DNA of 20,164 nucleotides from an uncultured Spirochaetales bacterium (GTDB lineage: Bacteria > Spirochaetota > Spirochaetia > Sphaerochaetales > Sphaerochaetaceae): the NCBI GenBank assembly GCA_934247875.1, contig CAKQJZ010000034.1, forward strand, positions 1-20,164, given 5' to 3'. Every line of letters begins with the position of its first letter. Position 1 is the stretch's first letter. A program made the position numbers and the translations under genes. This document shows positions 6,523-13,555 of the stretch, one piece after another. Below the pieces are notes generated by a model. That model was given only the letters and a program-made list of their open reading frames with translations. It searched no databases and was not told where the DNA came from.

Positions 6523-7417
6523 TATATCAACAGAAGTAAGAGAAGCACTTGAAAAAGGTGCTCCAGTAGTTGCGCTTGAAAGCACTATCATCTCTCACGG
6601 CATGCCTTACCCTAAAAACGTTGAGACAGCGTTGATGGTTGAAGATGAAGTAAGAAAGAGCGGCGCAGTTCCAGCTACGATTGCTATAATCGGCGGACGC
6701 TTGAAAGCAGGTCTTACAAAAGATGAGATTGAGTACTTTGGCAAGAAAGGAACAGCTATCACAAAAGCTTCCCGTCGTGATATTCCAGCATTGATAGCTA
6801 GAAAAGAAGACGGAGCTACAACTGTTGCAGCTACTATGATTATCGCATCCCTTGCTGGCATCGACGTATTCGCAACTGGCGGTATTGGCGGCGTACACCG
6901 CGGAGCTGAAGTTACTATGGATATTTCTGCTGATATGGATGAGCTATCAAAGACAGGTGTTATGGTAGTATGTGCAGGCGCTAAAGCTATCCTTGATCTG
7001 CCTCTTACAATGGAATACTTAGAGACTAAAGGTGTCAATGTAATTGGATATCAGACAGATGAGCTTCCAGCATTCTATACAAGAAAGAGCGGTCTCAAAG
7101 TCGTATGGCGCTCTGACTCTGCTAAAGAGATCTCAGACATCTGGCGCGTACAGAAAGACCTCTACCCTTCTACTGGCCTCTTAGTAACAAACCCAATTCC
7201 AGAAGAGTACTCAATGGATCCAGACTATATCAATAAGGAAATCGATATAGCAATCGAAGAGATGAAGAAGCTTGGAATAAAGGGAAAGGAAACAACTCCA
7301 TATCTTCTAGATAAGATCCAGAAGCTTACTGGAGGCAAGAGCTTGGATTCAAATATCCAGCTTGTACTGAATAATGCAAGATTAGCATCTGCTATAGCAG
7401 TAGAAAACGCAAGATAA
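6506..7417 (+). CDS. psuG: Pseudouridine-5'-phosphate glycosidase
   Basis: This 303-aa enzyme cleaves the C-C glycosidic bond of pseudouridine 5'-phosphate to uracil and ribose 5-phosphate. E25, K87, H131, D143 and K160 match the active-site residues I recall for Escherichia coli YeiN (E31, K93, H137, D149, K166) at a constant offset of six. Hallmarks include ALESTIISHG (23-32) and GGIGGVHRGAE (125-135). Translation starts at TTG, with AAAGGAG (6492-6498) 7 nt upstream inside psuK; the two genes overlap by 17 nt, implying translational coupling. The gene ends at the convergent terminator pair shared with the nucleoside transporter operon. Confidence 0.96.
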   Translation: MKNYLDISTEVREALEKGAPVVALESTIISHGMPYPKNVETALMVEDEVRKSGAVPATIAIIGGRLKAGLTKDEIEYFGKKGTAITKASRRDIPALIARKEDGATTVAATMIIASLAGIDVFATGGIGGVHRGAEVTMDISADMDELSKTGVMVVCAGAKAILDLPLTMEYLETKGVNVIGYQTDELPAFYTRKSGLKVVWRSDSAKEISDIWRVQKDLYPSTGLLVTNPIPEEYSMDPDYINKEIDIAIEEMKKLGIKGKETTPYLLDKIQKLTGGKSLDSNIQLVLNNARLASAIAVENAR

Positions 7418-7457
7418 AAAAAAGAGGAGCAACTTCTTATCTTTTAGGCTGCTCCTC
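7418..7457 (-). terminator. Terminator of the nucleoside transporter operon
   Basis: GAGGAGCA (7424-7431) pairs with TGCTCCTC (7450-7457). Read on the minus strand the hairpin is followed by a run of at least six T. On the plus strand no T-run follows, so it acts for the minus-strand operon. Confidence 0.75.
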
Positions 7458-7464
7458 AACACTT

Positions 7465-7497
7465 AGGGACTGGGATTATCTCAGTCCCTTATTTTTT
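7465..7497 (+). terminator. Terminator of psuK-psuG
   Basis: AGGGACTG (7465-7472) pairs with CAGTCCCT (7482-7489) around a short loop and is followed by TATTTTTTA. The T-run overlaps the stop codon of the convergent permease gene. Confidence 0.8.
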
Positions 7498-8440
7498 ATC
7501 GCTGTGATTTATCGTAAGGTATGCCTTCTGCTTTTGGAGCACGGCTTGTCTTAGATGTCAAAGCGAGAACAATGAGAGACATTACATATGGCATCATATT
7601 ATAAATAGTGCTAGGAATATTAAGCTCTACTAAGAACTTGAATACTGCATATGTATTTCCAAGAGCTCTGAAGAAACCAAACAAAAGCGCAGCAAGTGCT
7701 ATTCTATGAGGCTTCCACTGTCCGAAAATCATTACAGCAAGAGCTAGGAATCCGAATCCAGTAACACCATTTTCAAACTTCCAAAGAGAAACACCTGCAA
7801 GAATGTAGCAGATACCACCAAGGCCACCAAGTGCGCCAGAAATCAATACACCTGACCAGCGCATCTTATAGACGTTGATACCAACGCTATCTGCAGCTTG
7901 AGGATGCTCACCACATGCCATCAATCTAAGTCCAAAACGTGTCTTGTAGAGAACGATATATGCAATGATCAAAACAATCACTGTTATTACCATGAACCAG
8001 TTGAATTCAAATTTCTCATTGAATGAAATTACAAACTTCTGTTTTGGCAGTCTATAAGCTATCTCAGAAGATACATTATCACTATTCTCAGCAGTGTTGA
8101 TTGCTTTGACAATAACAGTTGCAGCAGCTGTACCAAGAAGGTTCAGTGCAGTACCAACTATTGTCTGGTCTGCTTTGAAGTTAATAGATGCAACAGCAAG
8201 AAGAGATGAATAGAGCACGCCAAATACGATAGCGCATACCAATACAATGCCGACATAGAAGAAGCCTGGAATAGCAAGAGGCAAATACTTCATTGCAAGT
8301 GCACCGCCAAGTGCACCTATTACCATTATTCCTTCAAGTCCTAGGTTAATGACGCCTGAATGCTCAGAGTAACAACCACCAAGGGCGACAAGAATAAGTA
8401 CCGACGAGTATATTAAAGTATATTGTAACACTAATAGCAT
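7496..8440 (-). CDS. Nucleoside ABC transporter permease, second subunit (NupC/YufQ type)
   Basis: This 314-aa, strongly hydrophobic inner-membrane protein belongs to the branched-chain/ribose-type permease family. The N-terminal SGVINLGLEGIMVIGALGG (about residues 28-46) is characteristic of the second permease of Bmp-dependent nucleoside importers, and RFGLRLMACGEHPQAADSVG is the usual cytoplasmic coupling region. With the preceding permease it would form the heterodimeric channel energised by the double ATPase. Its ATG shares one base with the upstream stop codon (TAATG), and AGGAGG lies 9 nt upstream. It is the last gene of the operon and ends at the convergent terminator with psuG. Confidence 0.9.
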   Translation of the reverse strand: MLLVLQYTLIYSSVLILVALGGCYSEHSGVINLGLEGIMVIGALGGALAMKYLPLAIPGFFYVGIVLVCAIVFGVLYSSLLAVASINFKADQTIVGTALNLLGTAAATVIVKAINTAENSDNVSSEIAYRLPKQKFVISFNEKFEFNWFMVITVIVLIIAYIVLYKTRFGLRLMACGEHPQAADSVGINVYKMRWSGVLISGALGGLGGICYILAGVSLWKFENGVTGFGFLALAVMIFGQWKPHRIALAALLFGFFRALGNTYAVFKFLVELNIPSTIYNMMPYVMSLIVLALTSKTSRAPKAEGIPYDKSQR

Positions 8441-9567
8441 TAGTTCTTGCCTCCTGCTTTGTTTTCATTTTTCTTTGCTTTCTTCTCTTCTATTTTATCT
8501 ATGATCCTATTCATGATTATCTTGAAGAAGAGTACAAAACCACATAGATAGATAATGAGAGCTGAAATGAGATCTGATATCTGCGAACTGTAGATTTTCA
8601 GATTCAGATATGAACCACCAAGCGTAATATGCTGGATGAAGAAAGATGCGAAGATAGTTCCAATAGGATTAAGACCACCAAGGAATGTAGCAGCAATGCC
8701 ATTGAAACCCATTCCTGGAACAGATGCTATCGTGCACTCCCATTCCTGAATGCCTGTCTGGTAATAAAGTGAAGCACCAAGACCAGCTAATGCACCAGAG
8801 ATCATAAGAGAAAGTATGATATTTCTGTTTTCCTTCATTCCACAATACTTAGCAGCATTCTTATTGTAGCCAGTTGCTTTCAGCTCATATCCAAACTTAG
8901 TCTTATTGAGAACTATCATTATAACGATTGCAATAATGACTGAAATTGGAATAGCCATAGTGACATACTGACTGTTGAAGATCTTATTTAAGCCCCATTT
9001 TGGAAGAAGAGCCTGAGGTGCATAGTTTATGATCTTATAGGTATATGGAGATGTAGACTCTTTTACTTTGCTTAAAATAGTATTTGTCAAATAGAGGATA
9101 ATCCAGTTAAGCATAATACCTGAAATAACTTCATTGACATTGCAATAAGATTTCAGAGCACCAATGAGAGCACCAACTAAAGCACCTGCCAGAATTGCAA
9201 GCACTAAGCAAGGGAACCAGCTCCAGCCCCATTTCAATGCAGCATAAAGCGCAGCACAGCAACCAGCTGTATACTGGCCAGAACAGCCAATATTGAAAAG
9301 ACCTACTTTATAGCTGAAAAGAATGCTTAAAGCACAAAGCAGAAGAGGAACAGTCTTTACCATTGTATTTCCGAAATACTTGATCCTCATTTCCTTTCTT
9401 TTATAGTTCATGAAGTTCTTGAGAAGAGACCCTATAGCTTCTGATGCCCCGCTTGAATTAATGAGCAAAAGCACAAGATATCCAATCAAAAGACCGAGAA
9501 TAACGCAAATCAAAGAGGCAATTAATGATTGCAATCCATTTGATTTCCAAATGTTCTTCTTACTCAT
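8440..9567 (-). CDS. Nucleoside ABC transporter permease, first subunit (NupB/YufP type)
   Basis: This 375-aa integral membrane protein has a long first transmembrane segment (about 12-36), then a family-typical KVGLFNIGCSGQYTAG stretch and the coupling region KFGYELKATGYNKNAAKYCG, all features of the first permease of Bmp/Nup systems. The C-terminus is a lysine-rich cytoplasmic tail. ATG overlaps the ATPase stop as ATGA, and GGAGG stands 7 nt upstream, so the genes are translationally coupled. Substrate is inferred as nucleoside (guanosine, adenosine, possibly pseudouridine) from the family and from psuKG next door. Confidence 0.9.
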   Translation of the reverse strand: MSKKNIWKSNGLQSLIASLICVILGLLIGYLVLLLINSSGASEAIGSLLKNFMNYKRKEMRIKYFGNTMVKTVPLLLCALSILFSYKVGLFNIGCSGQYTAGCCAALYAALKWGWSWFPCLVLAILAGALVGALIGALKSYCNVNEVISGIMLNWIILYLTNTILSKVKESTSPYTYKIINYAPQALLPKWGLNKIFNSQYVTMAIPISVIIAIVIMIVLNKTKFGYELKATGYNKNAAKYCGMKENRNIILSLMISGALAGLGASLYYQTGIQEWECTIASVPGMGFNGIAATFLGGLNPIGTIFASFFIQHITLGGSYLNLKIYSSQISDLISALIIYLCGFVLFFKIIMNRIIDKIEEKKAKKNENKAGGKN

Positions 9568-11102
9568 GCTTTTACCTCCATTCTCTTAGCTCCAGCCATA
9601 TATAGACCAAGCTCCTCTTCTGTTGTATTCTTTGGATCAAATTCTCCGACAATCTCACCTTCATACATAACAAGAATGCGGTCAGAAACATCCATGACTT
9701 CATCAAGTTCCAAAGAAACAAGCAAAATGCCCTTGCCTTTGTCACGCTCTGCTATCAGCTGCTTATGAATGTACTCAATAGCGCCGACATCGAGGCCTCT
9801 GGTTGGCTGAACAGCAATCAATAAAGTTGGATCTTTTTCAATCTCTCTGCCAACAATAGCCTTCTGCTGGTTACCACCACTCATAGAACGAGCAATAGTA
9901 ATAGGCCCCTGACCTGAGCGAACATCATATTCATCTATGATTTTCTGAGCATATTTTCTGATATTATCACGTTTTAAGAATCCAGCTTTATTAGTGAATT
10001 CCTCTTTGAAGTAAGTCTGAAGCACTAAGTTATCTTCAAGAGTATAATCAAGAACAAGACCATGCTTATGTCTATCTTCTGGAATATGGCTCATACCAAG
10101 AATGCTCTTCTGTCTGATAGAGTCCTTAGTAACATCCTTTCCATTGAGAATGATCTTTCCAGATACAAGTGGATCTAGACCAGAAAGACCATGAATGAAC
10201 TCTGTCTGACCATTTCCATCGATACCTGCAATACAGACTATCTCACCCTTTCTGACTTTAAGAGAAACATTTTTGACAGCATTGTTCTTATGAATCATTG
10301 ACGCAACTGTCATGTTATCGACTTCAAGAACAACATCGCCAGGTGTAGCAGGTTTCTTCTCAACATGGAAATTTACATTTCTGCCAACCATCATCGCAGA
10401 AAGCTCTTCAATGTTTGTATCTTTGGTATTTACAGTTCCAATGTATTTGCCTTTTCTGAGTACTGTACATCTATCAGATACAGCCATGATTTCAGCCAGT
10501 TTATGAGAGATGAAGAGTATTGATTTACCTTCTTTAGCGAGATTCTTCATAATCTGCATCAGCTCAGTAATCTCTTGAGGCGTTAAAACAGCAGTAGGCT
10601 CATCAAAGATAAGAATCTCATTATCTCTATAAAGCATCTTCAAGATTTCAGTTCTCTGCTGCATACCAACTGTAATATCTTCAATCAGAGCATCTGGTTC
10701 AACTTTAAGCCCATATTTCTCAGAAAGAGCAACTACCTTCTTTCTTGCTTCATCTTTTTGCAAGAAGCCGAATTTAGTTGGCTCTACTCCCATGATGATG
10801 TTATCAAGGACACTGAAGCATTCTACTAATTTGAAATGCTGATGAACCATACCGATTCCAAGGGCATTAGCATCATTTGGATCTTTGATCTGAACAACTT
10901 TACCATCTTTCTTGATAGTACCTTCTTCTGGCTGATATAAACCAAACAGGACACTCATGAGTGTGGACTTACCTGCTCCATTCTCGCCAAGAAGTGCATG
11001 AATCTCACCTTTTCTAAGCTGTAAGGTAATATTGTCGTTAGCAACAATACCTGGGAAACGCTTTGTGATATTCAGCATCTCAATTGCATACTGTTCTTCC
11101 AA
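9564..11102 (-). CDS. Nucleoside ABC transporter double ATPase (NupA/YufO type)
   Basis: This 512-aa protein contains two fused ABC domains, as in the sugar (RbsA) and nucleoside importer classes. The first has a full Walker A (GENGAGKST, 39-47) and Walker B (ILIFDEPTA), with signature VGMQQR. The second has a degenerate Walker A (GIDGNGQTE), an intact signature MSGGNQQK and LIAVQPTRGLDVG in place of a canonical Walker B, which is usual for the C-terminal half of this family. The start is TTG (11100-11102), 7 nt after AAAGGAG; an ATG 5 nt upstream is out of frame. It is separated from the binding-protein gene by a hairpin and its own possible promoter. Confidence 0.93.
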   Translation of the reverse strand: MEEQYAIEMLNITKRFPGIVANDNITLQLRKGEIHALLGENGAGKSTLMSVLFGLYQPEEGTIKKDGKVVQIKDPNDANALGIGMVHQHFKLVECFSVLDNIIMGVEPTKFGFLQKDEARKKVVALSEKYGLKVEPDALIEDITVGMQQRTEILKMLYRDNEILIFDEPTAVLTPQEITELMQIMKNLAKEGKSILFISHKLAEIMAVSDRCTVLRKGKYIGTVNTKDTNIEELSAMMVGRNVNFHVEKKPATPGDVVLEVDNMTVASMIHKNNAVKNVSLKVRKGEIVCIAGIDGNGQTEFIHGLSGLDPLVSGKIILNGKDVTKDSIRQKSILGMSHIPEDRHKHGLVLDYTLEDNLVLQTYFKEEFTNKAGFLKRDNIRKYAQKIIDEYDVRSGQGPITIARSMSGGNQQKAIVGREIEKDPTLLIAVQPTRGLDVGAIEYIHKQLIAERDKGKGILLVSLELDEVMDVSDRILVMYEGEIVGEFDPKNTTEEELGLYMAGAKRMEVKA

Positions 11103-11157
11103 TGCATGTCTCCTTTGCTGTTTCCTTATCAGAAAACATAAGTCATTTATTCTTTTT

Positions 11158-11186
11158 ATTATACGTTATCTACATTCTTTAGAAAA
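11158..11186 (-). promoter_or_regulatory. Possible internal promoter before the ATPase gene
   Basis: A perfect TATAAT (minus strand, 11158-11163) stands 55 nt before the TTG start. The -35 region (TTTTCT, 11181-11186) is weak. It could drive the ATPase and permeases independently of the binding protein. Confidence 0.35.
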
Positions 11187-11205
11187 TTGAAAAAATATAG
11201 ATAAC
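11165..11205. repeat. Perfect 8-bp inverted repeat flanking the -35 of the internal promoter
   Basis: GTTATCTA (11165-11172) and TAGATAAC (11198-11205) are perfect reverse complements, centres 33 bp apart, about three helical turns. One arm touches the internal -10. It may be an operator pair or an RNA stem in transcripts coming from the binding-protein gene. Confidence 0.3.
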
Positions 11206-11224
11206 CTATCATATGTTTACAAAT

Positions 11225-11250
11225 AAAGGCCCCCCATAAGGAAGGCCCTT
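11225..11250 (-). terminator. Intercistronic hairpin after the binding-protein gene (attenuator)
   Basis: On the minus strand AAGGGCCTTCC pairs with GGGGGGCCTTT around a TTAT loop (11 pairs, three G-U), followed by ATTTGT. It starts 23 nt after the binding-protein stop. A partial terminator here would yield more binding protein than ATPase and permease, common in ABC importers. Confidence 0.65.
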
Positions 11251-11273
11251 ACCTATAAGCTAAACAAGCAATA

Positions 11274-12458
11274 TTACTTGATGTTGCCAAGATCCTTAAC
11301 TACGAGAACCTTAGTATTAGCTGCAGGAGAGATAGAGATATCATTGTTAACAGTTAGCTTACCTGTGAAGATATCGTTAACAAGATTCTTGTAATCGTCC
11401 TTTGTGAAGGAATCTGACCACTCTGTACCAACAAGTGGAATACCTACGAAGTTAGCTTCAACGTCTGTACCGGAAACAAGACCGAGGTTACCGAATGTAC
11501 CAGCTACTGTATCCCATGCATTGTCTTCGATGATGAGCTTAAGAGTAGCCTGTGTTGAAGAATAGAGACCCTTCATAGCAGATGTAACAGTAAGATCTGC
11601 ATTGTATAGACCATCGATGATACCCTTCTGGTCAACGTCAACGCCTACAACCTTTCTATTTACCTTAACTGCTGCTTCAGCAACTGATGTATAAACACCA
11701 CCGCCACAAGCGAATACAACTTCAGCACCGTTAGCATACATAGCGTCCATAGCTGCTGTGATGTCTGCATCGCCGAAGAACTGGTTAGCATATGTATACT
11801 GCATAACGCCTGTCTTACCGAGTTTAGCAAGTGCTGCGTCTGCGCCCTGCAAGAAGCCATAACCATATCTGATAACAGCAGGAACTGCCATACCACCACA
11901 GTAACCAAGGTTAGTATAACCAAGAGCTACAGTTGCATAACCTGCGAGGTAACCAGCAATCTCTTCCTTGTAAACGATGCAATATACGTTAGAAAGATCG
12001 ATAACGTCAGAAACTACATAGTCATCTGGATTCCATGTATAAGATGCACCAACTGCCTCGGAAAGAATATCGCCAACAGATACATCAAGAGCTACAAACT
12101 TAACATCCTTGTACTGAGGAGCTGCCTGTACTACTGTACCTGCAAAAGCAAAGCCTGGCATTACAATTACATTAAAGCCTTCATCAACAGCCTGCTCTAC
12201 CATTGCTACACGAGCTTCTGTGTTATCACCAGATGGCTTGAAATACTTAAAATTAATACCCTTAGATTCTGCATATGCCTTACAAGCTTCATATGTTGTC
12301 TGGTTGAAAGACTGGTCAGTAATATCACCATAGTCAGTAATCATTGCAATTGAATAAGGCTGATCAGCTGCCTTTGTTGTCTGTGTTTCAGTCTTTCCCT
12401 GTGCAAAGAGAGATAGTGAAAGACAGAGAACTAAAAGAACTAGGAATACTTTCTTCAT
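11274..12458 (-). CDS. Bmp-family nucleoside-binding protein of ABC importer
   Basis: This 394-aa periplasmic binding protein belongs to the Bmp/PnrA family of purine nucleoside receptors. The opening of the mature part (YSIAMITDYGDITDQSFNQ) and GVDVDQKG in the C-terminal half are family marks. Residues 1-19 form a signal peptide with probable signal peptidase I cleavage after LSLFA; no convincing lipobox is present, since the only early Cys (C12) is inside the hydrophobic core. Most Bmp proteins are lipoproteins, so this one may be free in the periplasm. ATG 12458 is chosen for GGAGG 5 nt upstream; the longer reading frame to 12533 would destroy the signal peptide and run across the promoter. 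It is first in the operon with the ATPase and permeases. Confidence 0.94.
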   Translation of the reverse strand: MKKVFLVLLVLCLSLSLFAQGKTETQTTKAADQPYSIAMITDYGDITDQSFNQTTYEACKAYAESKGINFKYFKPSGDNTEARVAMVEQAVDEGFNVIVMPGFAFAGTVVQAAPQYKDVKFVALDVSVGDILSEAVGASYTWNPDDYVVSDVIDLSNVYCIVYKEEIAGYLAGYATVALGYTNLGYCGGMAVPAVIRYGYGFLQGADAALAKLGKTGVMQYTYANQFFGDADITAAMDAMYANGAEVVFACGGGVYTSVAEAAVKVNRKVVGVDVDQKGIIDGLYNADLTVTSAMKGLYSSTQATLKLIIEDNAWDTVAGTFGNLGLVSGTDVEANFVGIPLVGTEWSDSFTKDDYKNLVNDIFTGKLTVNNDISISPAANTKVLVVKDLGNIK

Positions 12459-12482
12459 TTTTTCCTCCGAGATAAATTCTAT

Positions 12483-12497
12483 ATGGCTTTTGGCCAT
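12483..12497 (-). promoter_or_regulatory. 5'-terminal mRNA stem-loop of the binding-protein transcript
   Basis: ATGGC and GCCAT form a 5-bp stem with a CAAAA loop on the minus strand. From the -10 box the transcript should begin at about 12498, so this stem would sit at the very 5' end. Such stems can protect an mRNA from decay. That role is inferred. Confidence 0.3.
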
Positions 12498-12504
12498 TAC
12501 GTGA

Positions 12505-12533
12505 ATTATAATAGTCGACTTTTTAAAGTGCAA
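12505..12533 (-). promoter_or_regulatory. Promoter of the nucleoside transporter operon
   Basis: On the minus strand TTGCAC (12528-12533) and TATAAT (12505-12510) are separated by 17 bp. The expected start near 12498 gives a 40-nt leader with a good ribosome site (12464-12468). It is divergent from the MBL-fold gene. Confidence 0.65.
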
Positions 12534-12621
12534 CTAATAAAGCGAAATTAAAGGTTCAGAATGCCTTAAATGTCCAACAAACAAAGAAAAGAAGTTAAGA
12601 ATGAAACATTTTTTTTATTTG

Positions 12622-12649
12622 TTGCAGCTATATTTTCAAAATCTATTAT
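12622..12649 (+). promoter_or_regulatory. Predicted promoter of the MBL-fold gene
   Basis: TTGCAG (12622-12627), a 16-bp spacer and TATTAT (12644-12649) form a fair promoter. The leader would be only about 13 nt, starting just before the AGAGGA ribosome site. This lies within the longer reading frame that begins at 12570, arguing against that start. Confidence 0.45.
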
Positions 12650-12668
12650 AAGAAATAGAGGAATTGCT

Positions 12669-13553
12669 ATGTCAAAATTAAGAGCTTCATGCGATAAATA
12701 CCTAGCCGACCGTGAGCTTTGGCTGCAAAAACCAATGTCACAGAAATACTTCATTGAACAAGAAAAACGCTATGTTCATCCTTTCAATATATATGGGAAT
12801 GTATGGTACGTTGGAGATAATTGGGTATGCGTTCACTTGATTGATACAGGAAATGGACTCTTATTGATAGACGCTGGAAACGCAGGAGCTACTGCTATGC
12901 TTGTCAATGCTATCTGGGAAGCAGGATTCAAGCCTAAAGATGTCAAATGGATAGTGCTCTCACATGGCCACTTGGATCATATTGGAGGTGCTCTATTCTT
13001 TCAGAGGATGTTTGGCACCAAGCTGTACATGGGAAAGCCTGACGCATATGACTTCATACATCATCCCGAGATTTCACTGATACAAGATAGTGGGAATCTT
13101 GCAGATGAAGTCTTTAGAGTTGACTACGCTATTAAGGATAAAGAGCATATCAAATTTGGTGGAATGGACTTCTATTTCCGGTTATGCCCTGGTCATACTG
13201 CAGGAGTAATAGCAACATTCTTTGACGTCAAAGGAAAAGAAGGCATCAAGAGAGCTGGCTACTATGGCGGCTTTGGCTTCAATACGCTTCAGAAAGAGTA
13301 CCTACTAGATATCGGAGACACAGAATACAAGATGAGATATCTCTATCTTGAGTCTTTGAAGAAAGTCAGAAATGAAAGAGTTGAGCTGTTTCTAGGCAAC
13401 CACACTACCAATAATGACACTATAGGAAGAATGGAAAAACTGAAGCAGAATCCTTCAGCAAATCCATTCATTGATGACACTCTATGGGGCAAAGAACTCG
13501 ACTTTAGAATTGAAAGAATCGAGAATCTGATTTCTGACCCTAGTCAGAATTAA
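12669..13553 (+). CDS. MBL-fold metallo-hydrolase, B3-like
   Basis: This 294-aa protein has the metallo-beta-lactamase fold signature SHGHLDH (residues 98-104; H99, H101, D103, H104 as metal ligands). A third site is in CPGHTAG (H176), and a final histidine is in LGNHTT (H245). The order and spacing resemble subclass B3 enzymes and relatives, most of which hydrolyse metabolites rather than antibiotics. No signal peptide is seen, so a cytoplasmic role is likelier than periplasmic beta-lactamase action. The ATG at 12669 has AGAGGA 6 nt upstream. It is divergent from the nucleoside transporter and ends 2 nt from the convergent mutase gene. The substrate is unknown. Confidence 0.85.
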   Translation: MSKLRASCDKYLADRELWLQKPMSQKYFIEQEKRYVHPFNIYGNVWYVGDNWVCVHLIDTGNGLLLIDAGNAGATAMLVNAIWEAGFKPKDVKWIVLSHGHLDHIGGALFFQRMFGTKLYMGKPDAYDFIHHPEISLIQDSGNLADEVFRVDYAIKDKEHIKFGGMDFYFRLCPGHTAGVIATFFDVKGKEGIKRAGYYGGFGFNTLQKEYLLDIGDTEYKMRYLYLESLKKVRNERVELFLGNHTTNNDTIGRMEKLKQNPSANPFIDDTLWGKELDFRIERIENLISDPSQN

Positions 13554-13555
13554 GC

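Noticed and set aside
6607..7038. 143-aa minus-strand reading frame inside psuG
   Set aside because: It is antisense to a fully conserved psuG and has no ribosome site or recognisable domain; a coding shadow.
11103..11273. Riboswitch before the nucleoside transporter ATPase
   Set aside because: The hairpins do not show purine, PreQ1 or other aptamer cores that I know; it looks like an attenuator plus internal promoter.
12570..12668. Longer MBL-fold protein starting at 12570
   Set aside because: The extra 33 residues span the predicted promoter and resemble no known N-terminus; AGAGGA precedes the ATG at 12669.
12669..13553. Antibiotic-resistance beta-lactamase of subclass B3
   Set aside because: Metal-binding motifs are shared with many metabolic hydrolases and there is no signal peptide; resistance cannot be claimed.
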